Assembly: GCA_002347285.1 (NCBI GenBank)
Contig: DDXW01000051.1
Coordinates: forward strand, 2,650 to 47,585
Length of the DNA: 44,936 bases
Origin: Rhodocyclaceae bacterium UBA2250
GTDB lineage: Bacteria; Pseudomonadota; Gammaproteobacteria; Burkholderiales; Rhodocyclaceae
Direction: 5' to 3'
In this document: piece by piece, positions 7,369 through 13,477 of the stretch
Layout: each line of letters begins with the position of its first letter
Position numbering within the stretch: the stretch's first letter is position 1
Translations under genes and position numbers: made by a program
Notes under the pieces: generated by a model
Database searches by the model: none
What the model saw: only the letters and a program-made list of their open reading frames with translations
Told to the model about the DNA's origin: nothing

Positions 7369-8481
7369 ATGTCCGACATCGCATCGAGGGTGCAGCTGGC
7401 GCCGGGTGCTTCCCAGTTTCCCGTCGACTGGTATTTCGACGAAAAGCTGTTCGAGCTGGAAAAAAAGCTCCTGTTCGATACCGGACCAGGCTACGTCGGC
7501 CACGAGTTGATGGTGCCGGAGCTCTACAACTACCGCTCGACCGAGTGGAGCGACCATTCGCACATCCTGGTACGTCAGCCGGACGGCGTCTACCGGATGT
7601 CGAACGTCTGCCGCCATCGCCAGGCGATCATGCTGCAAGGCAGCGGCACCGCCGACAAGACCATCGTCTGTCCGGTACACCGCTGGACCTATGGCAGCGG
7701 CGGCGAGCTGATCGGCGCGCCGCATTTCCCGGCCAATCCCTGCCTCAACCTGGACAAGCAGAAGCTCGAGTCGTGGAACGGTCTGCTGTTCAAGGGGCCG
7801 CGCTCGGCCAATGCCGATCTCGCCGGCATGCAGCTCGCGCCGGAATTCGATTTTTCCGGCTACAAGCTCGACCATGTCGAGCTGCACCAGTGCAATTACA
7901 ACTGGAAGACCTTCATCGAGGTCTACCTCGAGGACTACCACGTCGTGCCCTTCCATCCCGGCCTCGGCCACTTCGTCACCTGCGACGACCTGACCTGGCA
8001 GTTCGCCGACTGGTATTCGGTGCAGAAGGTCGGCATCACCTCGCTGGCCAAGGCCGGCTCGTCGACCTACGCGCGCTGGCACAAGGCGGTGCTCGACTAC
8101 TACAACGGCCAGCTGCCGCCGCAGGGCGCGGTGTGGCTGACCTACTACCCGAACATCATGGTCGAGTGGTATCCGCACGTGCTGGTCGTCTCGACGCTGA
8201 TCCCGCAGGACGTCGACAAGACGCTCAACGTCGTCGAGTTCTACTACCCCGAGGACATCGCGCTGTTCGAGCCGGAGTTCATCAAGGCCGAACAGGCCGC
8301 CTACATGGAAACCGCGCTCGAGGACGACGACATCGGCGAACGCATGGACCGCGGCCGCCATGTCCTCTGGAAGCAGGGACGCAGCGAGACCGGTCCCTAC
8401 CAGTCGCCGATGGAGGATGGCATGCAGCATTTCCACGAGTTCTATCGCCGCATCATGGCGGCGGCATCGGAGGCAAGATGA
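7369..8481 (+). CDS. Rieske [2Fe-2S] non-heme iron oxygenase, alpha-subunit type
   Basis: The 370-residue protein has the architecture of a ring-hydroxylating dioxygenase alpha subunit. A Rieske cluster motif is formed by C81-x-H83 and C101-x2-H104. A C-terminal catalytic domain carries the mononuclear iron signature EDYHVVPFHPGLGH (Asp/His ligands) near residue 185. A strong Shine-Dalgarno AGGAGG lies 10 bp before the ATG at 7369, which fixes the start. The substrate cannot be read from sequence. No ferredoxin, reductase or beta subunit is nearby; the partners are a SpoIIAA-like protein and a sulfurtransferase, chained by overlapping stops and starts. Confidence 0.9.
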   Translation: MSDIASRVQLAPGASQFPVDWYFDEKLFELEKKLLFDTGPGYVGHELMVPELYNYRSTEWSDHSHILVRQPDGVYRMSNVCRHRQAIMLQGSGTADKTIVCPVHRWTYGSGGELIGAPHFPANPCLNLDKQKLESWNGLLFKGPRSANADLAGMQLAPEFDFSGYKLDHVELHQCNYNWKTFIEVYLEDYHVVPFHPGLGHFVTCDDLTWQFADWYSVQKVGITSLAKAGSSTYARWHKAVLDYYNGQLPPQGAVWLTYYPNIMVEWYPHVLVVSTLIPQDVDKTLNVVEFYYPEDIALFEPEFIKAEQAAYMETALEDDDIGERMDRGRHVLWKQGRSETGPYQSPMEDGMQHFHEFYRRIMAAASEAR

Positions 8482-8828
8482 TTACCGTCGATCACGACCA
8501 GTCGCTGGTCACTCTCGCCGTGCTCGGCGAATTCACCCTCGATGATTTCACCGAGTTCGAGGAATACCTGATCTCCAAGCAACTGTTCGACGGCTCGCAC
8601 TGCCTGCTGTTCGACCTGCGCGAGATGGCCGGCTTCACTGTCGACATGGCGGTCGAGGAGATCAAGTTCACGCGCATCCACGGCGGCGACTTCCGGCGCA
8701 TCGCCGTCGTCACCGACAGCCAGTGGGTGGCGTGGAGCGCCTGGCTCGAGCAGCTGTTCGTCAATGCCGACCTGCGCGTCTTCGGCGACAGCGCCGAAGC
8801 CCGCGCCTGGCTCGCGGAGACGGCCTGA
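8478..8828 (+). CDS. SpoIIAA-like (STAS-fold) small protein
   Basis: A 116-residue soluble protein with an alternating beta/alpha pattern: ITVDHDQSLVTLAVLGEFTLDDFTEF at the start, then CLLFDLREMAGFTVDMAVEEIKF, RIAVVTDSQWVAW and a final helix ARAWLAETA. This matches the SpoIIAA-like family, relatives of anti-sigma-factor antagonists whose function in proteobacteria is mostly unknown. Its ATG overlaps the stop of the Rieske gene and its stop overlaps the start of the sulfurtransferase, so the three are co-translated. A role in the oxygenase pathway is inferred only from this coupling. Confidence 0.8.
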   Translation: MITVDHDQSLVTLAVLGEFTLDDFTEFEEYLISKQLFDGSHCLLFDLREMAGFTVDMAVEEIKFTRIHGGDFRRIAVVTDSQWVAWSAWLEQLFVNADLRVFGDSAEARAWLAETA

Positions 8829-9685
8829 TGCACGACAAGCTCGTCGCTGTGCAGACCTTGGCGGATCACCTCGATGATCCGGACTGGCTGGTCTTCGATT
8901 GCCGCCACGACCTCGGCAACACCGGCTACGGCGCGCAGGCCTATGCCAAGGGCCATATTCCCGGCGCGCTGTTCCTGCATTGCGATCACGACCTGTCCGG
9001 CCCGATGACGGGCAAGAACGGTCGCCATCCGCTGCCCGATGTCGAGACCTTTGCGCGCCGCATGACCGAATGCGGCGTCACGCCCGCCACGCAGGTGGTC
9101 GCCTACGACAACGAGGCCAGCGCCTTCGCCAGCCGGCTCTGGTGGCTGCTGCGCTGGCTCGGCCACGACAAGGTCGCGGTGCTCGACGGCGGCCTGCCCG
9201 CCTGGCGGCGCGCCAAGCTGCCGCTCGACCAGTCGCAGCGCGCGGTGACGGCCGGCGCATTCGTCGCCTGGCCGCGCCCCGAGATGGTGGTCGATGCCGC
9301 CTATGTGCAGGCGCATCTCGGCCGGCCCGACATGCTGCTGATCGACGGCCGCAGCGAGGAGCGCTACGCCGGCCAGAACGAAACCCTCGATCCGGTCGCC
9401 GGCCACATTCCCGGCGCCATCAACCGCTTCTACTTCGACTGCCTCGACGATGCGGCCGTCCATTTCAAGGCAGCCGACGAGCTGCGCGCCGAGTTCGCCG
9501 ACCTGATCGGCGACCGCGATCCGAAGAGCGTCGTGCATGTCTGCGGCTCGGGCGTCACCGCCTGCGTCAATGTGCTTGGCATGGAACTCGCCGGCCTGTC
9601 CGGCACCCGGCTCTACGCCGGCTCGTGGAGCGAGTGGTGCAGCGATCCGGCGCGACCGGTCGCGACCGGTGATCAACCGGGCTGA
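8828..9685 (+). CDS. Two-domain sulfurtransferase (thiosulfate / 3-mercaptopyruvate type rhodanese)
   Basis: The 285-residue protein has two rhodanese domains. The N-terminal inactive one contains DCRHDLGNTGYGAQAYAKGHIPGALFL. The C-terminal one contains LLIDGRSEERYAGQ, GHIPGAIN and the active-site loop CGSGVTA with the persulfide cysteine at residue 239. This CGSGVTA loop is typical of SseA/TST-like enzymes, which move sulfane sulfur from thiosulfate or mercaptopyruvate to thiol acceptors. The ATG overlaps the preceding stop (TGATG). The 3' end overlaps the tail of queG on the other strand by 13 bp. Confidence 0.92.
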   Translation: MHDKLVAVQTLADHLDDPDWLVFDCRHDLGNTGYGAQAYAKGHIPGALFLHCDHDLSGPMTGKNGRHPLPDVETFARRMTECGVTPATQVVAYDNEASAFASRLWWLLRWLGHDKVAVLDGGLPAWRRAKLPLDQSQRAVTAGAFVAWPRPEMVVDAAYVQAHLGRPDMLLIDGRSEERYAGQNETLDPVAGHIPGAINRFYFDCLDDAAVHFKAADELRAEFADLIGDRDPKSVVHVCGSGVTACVNVLGMELAGLSGTRLYAGSWSEWCSDPARPVATGDQPG

Positions 9686-10743
9686 AACTGCTGTAGCGCC
9701 CAGGCGACGTGCTCGCGCACGAGGGCCGAGGGATGATCCGTCCGCGTCCGTAGCGCGGCGCGCGCGGCGGGGTCGGGCGCGGCATTGCCCAGCGCGACGG
9801 CGATGTTGCGCAGCCAGCGCTCGAAGCCGATGCGGCGGATCGGCGAGCCGGCCAGCCGCGCGTCGAATTCGCTTTCCGTCCAGCCGAACAGCTCGACCAG
9901 CGTCGCGCGGTCGAGGCCGTGGCGCGGCAAGAAATCGGCCTCCTGCGTCACGGGGGCGAAACGGTTCCATGGACAGACCAGCTGGCAGTCGTCGCAGCCG
10001 TAGATCCGGTTGCCGAGCAGCGGGCGCAATGCCTCCGGAATGCTGCCGGGATGTTCGATGGTCAGGTAGGAGATGCAGCGGCGTGCGTCGAGGCGGTAAG
10101 GCGCGGTGAAGGCGCCGGTCGGACAGGCGGCGAGGCAGGCGGTGCAGGAGCCGCAGTGCTCTTCCTGCGGCGAGTCGTGCGAATCGGGCGGCAGCGGCAG
10201 GCCGGTGAAGATCTCGCCGAGAAAAAACCACGAGCCAGAGCGGGAGAGCAGTAGCGTGTGCTTGCCGCGCCAGCCGAGGCCGGCATTCTTCGCAAGCTCC
10301 ACTTCCATCACCGGCGCGGAATCGGTGAATACCCGGTAGCCGAAATTGCCGATCTCTCCGGCGATTTTGTCGGCGAGCTTCTGCAGCCGGCTGCGCAGCA
10401 GCTTGTGGTAATCGCGGCCGAGCGCGTAGCGCGAAATGACGGCGTCCGTCGAAAACTCGGCGCTGGCGGGGCGGCGTGCGGTGGCGGGAAACGGCGAATA
10501 GTCGAGGCGGCAGGCGATCACCGAAAGCGTACCCGGCACCAGTTCCGCCGGCCGTGCGCGTTTCGTGCCGTGGCGCGCCATATAATCCATCGCGCCGTGG
10601 CAGCCTTCGCCCAGCCAGGCGAACAGCCCGGCTTCGGCGGCGCCCAGATCGACGCCGGCGCAGCCGACGGCGGCGAAGCCGAGCTCGGCCCCCCAGCCGC
10701 GAATCCTGTCCTTGAGAGCGAGCCAGTCATGCCCATCGTTCAT
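9673..10743 (-). CDS. queG: Epoxyqueuosine reductase QueG
   Basis: QueG reduces epoxyqueuosine to queuosine in tRNA anticodons, using cobalamin and two [4Fe-4S] clusters. The 356-residue protein has SRYALGRDYHKLLR, the cobalamin-binding N-domain, the ferredoxin motif CGSCTACLAACPTGAF and a second motif CDDCQLVCPWN, then a HEAT-like C-terminus. Between the segment ACRLDYSPFP and ISRYALGRDYHK, a loop that varies among QueGs, codons for RRPASAEFS derive from a perfect copy of the 25-bp repeat. The start overlaps the tsaE start head-to-head by 15 bp. Confidence 0.96.
   Translation of the reverse strand: MNDGHDWLALKDRIRGWGAELGFAAVGCAGVDLGAAEAGLFAWLGEGCHGAMDYMARHGTKRARPAELVPGTLSVIACRLDYSPFPATARRPASAEFSTDAVISRYALGRDYHKLLRSRLQKLADKIAGEIGNFGYRVFTDSAPVMEVELAKNAGLGWRGKHTLLLSRSGSWFFLGEIFTGLPLPPDSHDSPQEEHCGSCTACLAACPTGAFTAPYRLDARRCISYLTIEHPGSIPEALRPLLGNRIYGCDDCQLVCPWNRFAPVTQEADFLPRHGLDRATLVELFGWTESEFDARLAGSPIRRIGFERWLRNIAVALGNAAPDPAARAALRTRTDHPSALVREHVAWALQQFQPG
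10451..10475 (+). repeat. 25-bp dispersed repeat, copy 3 (inside queG, antisense to the gene)
   Basis: Perfect match to the consensus (R positions G and G). Antisense to queG, read as RPASAEFS in a variable loop of the protein. Confidence 0.85.
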
Positions 10744-11265
10744 ATTGCCGATGATACCCGCCGCGAATATGCGCTGTCCGACGAGGCCGCCACGCTGGCG
10801 CTCGGCGCGCGGCTGGCGGCGTGCCTGCCTAAAGATGCGCTGCCGGCGGCCGTCGTTTACCTCGAGGGCGACCTCGGCGCGGGCAAGACGACGCTGGTGC
10901 GCGGGCTGTTGCGCGAACTCGGCGCCGGCGGGGCGGTGAAAAGCCCTACTTACACCCTGGTTGAACCTTATGTGATTTCTGGATTAAACTTATATCACTT
11001 TGATTTCTATAGGTTCAGTACTCCGGAAGAGTTTCTCGATGCGGGCCTCGACGAATATTTCTCCAGCGATGGTCTTTGTCTGGTCGAGTGGCCGGACCGG
11101 GCGCGGCCGTATCTGCCGTCCGCCGACTTGCGCATTCGTCTGGTTCTCGACGGCAGCGGACGGCGCGCCGGCATCGAGGCGGTCAGCGCACGGGGGCGGC
11201 AATGGCTGAGCGCGCTTCCTCCCTCTCCCGCCGTCGCTTCCTGCGCGCCTCCGGCGCAGTCCTGA
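10729..11265 (+). CDS. tsaE: tRNA threonylcarbamoyladenosine biosynthesis ATPase TsaE
   Basis: TsaE is the ATPase that cycles the TsaB-TsaD complex making t6A37 of tRNA. The 178-residue product has the Walker A motif GDLGAGKTTLVRGLLRELG, the KSPTYTLVEPY switch region, and LYHFDFYRF and LVEWPDRA, all diagnostic. It is longer than usual because the frame runs 64 bp into amiC. The segment around 10960-11040 is strikingly AT-rich, with in-frame TTA, TTA and AGG codons, unlike the rest of the gene. Its start region overlaps that of the divergent queG. Confidence 0.95.
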   Translation: MPIVHIADDTRREYALSDEAATLALGARLAACLPKDALPAAVVYLEGDLGAGKTTLVRGLLRELGAGGAVKSPTYTLVEPYVISGLNLYHFDFYRFSTPEEFLDAGLDEYFSSDGLCLVEWPDRARPYLPSADLRIRLVLDGSGRRAGIEAVSARGRQWLSALPPSPAVASCAPPAQS

Positions 11266-12494
11266 CGCTGCTCGTCACGCCGGTGGCGCGCGGCGCCAAG
11301 GCGTCCGCGGTGTCGGCGACCCCGGCCCTGATCGCGGTGCGCGTCTGGCCGGCGGCCGACTACACGCGCATCACCCTCGAATACAGCACTTCGCTCGGCG
11401 CGCCGCTCAAGTTCAGCCATCTCCAACTCAAGGATCCCGACCGGCTGGTGCTCGACCTCGAGGGCGTCGAATTCGACTCGGTGCTGCAGAGCCTGCCCGG
11501 CAAGATCCTGGAAAACGACCCGCAGATCCGCCTGATCCGCGCCGGCCGCTTCAAGCCGGGCATCGTGCGCCTGGTCGTCGAGCTCAAGGGCGAGGTGAAG
11601 CCGCAGCTGTTCACGCTCAAGCCGGTCGGCGAATACGGCCACCGGCTGGTGCTCGATCTCTATCCGGCCGAGCCGCCCGATCCGCTGCTGGCGCTGCTCG
11701 AGAAGCACGGCCAGGGGGATCCATTCGCGCCGCCTGCGAAAGAGGCCAGAAGGGGAGGGCAGCCCCCCGAGATCGCGCGCCTGGTGACGGTGGTGATCGA
11801 CCCGGGCCACGGCGGCGAGGACCCCGGCGCGATCGGCCGCGGCGGCAGCCTCGAAAAGAACGTCACGCTTGAAATCGCGCGCCGCCTCAAGGCGAAGATC
11901 GACGCCACGCCGAACATGCGTGCGCTGCTGACGCGCGACGGCGATTACTTCATCCCGCTCGGGCAGCGCGTCGCCAAGGCGCGCCGCGTCAAGGCCGACC
12001 TGTTCGTCTCGGTGCATGCCGATGCCTTCGTCAAGCCGACGGCGCGCGGCTCATCGGTGTTCGTGCTGTCGGAGAACGGCGCCTCGTCGTCCGCCGCGCG
12101 CTGGCTGGCCAACAAGGAAAACGCGGCCGACCTGATCGGCGGCGTGAATCTCGGCGTCAAGGATCCGCACCTGGCGCGCACGCTGTTCGACCTGTCGCAG
12201 ACTGCCACCATCAACGACAGCCTCAAGCTCGGCAAGGCCGTACTCGGCGAGATCGGCGGCATCAACACGCTGCACAAGGGCCACGTCGAACAGGCCGGCT
12301 TCGCGGTGCTCAAGGCGCCCGACATTCCCTCGATCCTCGTCGAGACCGCCTTCATCTCGAATCCCGAGGAAGAGGCGCGCCTGACCGACGACGGCTACCA
12401 GGACCAGATGGCCGAAGCGCTGCTGACCGGCATGAAGCGCTACTTCGCGCAGAACCCGCCGCAGCCGCGCGCCAAGATCGCCGCCGCCTTCTGA
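11202..12494 (+). CDS. amiC: N-acetylmuramoyl-L-alanine amidase (AmiC-like, Tat-exported)
   Basis: Periplasmic zinc amidase that splits septal peptidoglycan during daughter-cell separation. The 430-residue protein begins with a twin-arginine signal (SLSRRRFLRASGAVLTLLV). An AMIN targeting domain follows at about residues 45-145, and then an Amidase_3 domain with zinc ligands H203 (DPGHGG), E218 and H272 (SVHADAF) and the catalytic E381 (VETAFISNP). The ATG at 11202 is required to include the signal, so the gene starts inside the tsaE 3' end. This tsaE-amidase adjacency is common in proteobacteria. Confidence 0.95.
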   Translation: MAERASSLSRRRFLRASGAVLTLLVTPVARGAKASAVSATPALIAVRVWPAADYTRITLEYSTSLGAPLKFSHLQLKDPDRLVLDLEGVEFDSVLQSLPGKILENDPQIRLIRAGRFKPGIVRLVVELKGEVKPQLFTLKPVGEYGHRLVLDLYPAEPPDPLLALLEKHGQGDPFAPPAKEARRGGQPPEIARLVTVVIDPGHGGEDPGAIGRGGSLEKNVTLEIARRLKAKIDATPNMRALLTRDGDYFIPLGQRVAKARRVKADLFVSVHADAFVKPTARGSSVFVLSENGASSSAARWLANKENAADLIGGVNLGVKDPHLARTLFDLSQTATINDSLKLGKAVLGEIGGINTLHKGHVEQAGFAVLKAPDIPSILVETAFISNPEEEARLTDDGYQDQMAEALLTGMKRYFAQNPPQPRAKIAAAF

Positions 12495-12511
12495 GCCATC
12501 GCGGGCCGGGC

Positions 12512-12520
12512 TGTTACAAT
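12512..12520 (+). promoter_or_regulatory. Extended -10 promoter candidate for ribF operon
   Basis: TGTTACAAT (TGn plus TACAAT) ends 26 bp before the ribF ATG, in the only gap of size between amiC and ispH. No convincing -35 box. A small 6-bp hairpin (TTGCCG/CGGCAA) lies just downstream at 12521-12540. Confidence 0.45.
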
Positions 12521-12546
12521 TTGCCGCTTTTTCACGGCAATTTCCG

Positions 12547-13476
12547 ATGCTGTTCTCCCGAACCATTCCGGCGCAGGCGACGACTTCCCGCGTGCTGGCC
12601 ATCGGCAACTTCGACGGCGTGCACCTCGGGCATCGCGCGCTGCTCGAACGCCTGACCGCCACCGCGCGCCAGCACGGCCTGCCGGCGGCAGTGATGACGT
12701 TCGAGCCGCATCCGCGCGAGCTGTTCGCCCCCGAGCAGGCGCCGGCGCGGCTGACCAGCCTGCGCGAGAAGCTGGCGCTGCTGGAGGGCTGCGGCATCGA
12801 CGAGGTCTACCTGCTGCACTTCAGCCGGAAGCTCGCGGGGCTGACCGCGCAAGAGTTCGTGGACAAGATTCTGGTGCGCGGGCTCGGCGTGCGCCACCTG
12901 ATCATCGGCGACGACTTTCGTTTCGGCAAGGGCCGCGCCGGCGATTTCGCGATGCTCGAAGCCGCCGGCCGGGCACAAGGTTTCGGCGTCGAGGCGATGC
13001 ACACCATCGAAATCGGCGGCGAGCGCGTGTCGAGCTCCGCCGTGCGCGATGCCCTCGGCGCGGGCGACCTCGAGCACGCGGCGCGCCTGCTCGGGCGGCC
13101 CTACTGCATCTCGGGGCGGGTCGTGCATGGCGACAAGATCGGCCGCCGGCTCGGCTGGCCTACCGCCAATATCCAGCTGAAAAGAAAACGCGTCGCGCTG
13201 ACCGGCGTGTTCGCCGCGACCGTGTCCGGCATCGACAAGCGCCACCTGCCCGGCGCGGCCAGCCTCGGCGTGCGGCCGACGCTCGGCCTCGGGCTGCGGC
13301 CGGTGCTCGAGGTGCATCTGTTCGATTTCGACCAGGAGATCTACGGTGCGCACGTCACCGTGCACCTGTTGCACAAGCTGCGCGACGAGATGAAATTCGA
13401 TTCTTTCGAAGCGCTAACCGCGCAGATCGCACGCGATGTGCAAGTGACGCAGGCTTATTTTGAAGGCAAGAACTGA
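12547..13476 (+). CDS. ribF: Bifunctional riboflavin kinase / FAD synthetase
   Basis: RibF phosphorylates riboflavin to FMN and adenylates it to FAD. The 309-residue product shows the nucleotidyltransferase motif AIGNFDGVHLGHRALL in the N-terminal domain and FEPHPRELF. The C-terminal riboflavin kinase domain has GRPYCISGRVVHGDKIGRRLGWPTANIQL and VHLLHKLRDEMKFDSFEAL. It heads the ribF-ileS-lspA-fkpB-ispH cluster; ileS starts one base after its stop. No FMN riboswitch is visible upstream. Confidence 0.97.
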   Translation: MLFSRTIPAQATTSRVLAIGNFDGVHLGHRALLERLTATARQHGLPAAVMTFEPHPRELFAPEQAPARLTSLREKLALLEGCGIDEVYLLHFSRKLAGLTAQEFVDKILVRGLGVRHLIIGDDFRFGKGRAGDFAMLEAAGRAQGFGVEAMHTIEIGGERVSSSAVRDALGAGDLEHAARLLGRPYCISGRVVHGDKIGRRLGWPTANIQLKRKRVALTGVFAATVSGIDKRHLPGAASLGVRPTLGLGLRPVLEVHLFDFDQEIYGAHVTVHLLHKLRDEMKFDSFEALTAQIARDVQVTQAYFEGKN

Positions 13477-13477
13477 G

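Noticed and set aside
10913..10937. Further copy of the 25-bp repeat in tsaE
   Set aside because: Four mismatches, and the encoded LRELGAGGAVKSPTYT is ordinary conserved TsaE sequence, so similarity is probably chance.
12495..12546. FMN riboswitch before ribF
   Set aside because: The gap is only 52 bp and shows none of the conserved RFN-element segments; only a short hairpin is present.
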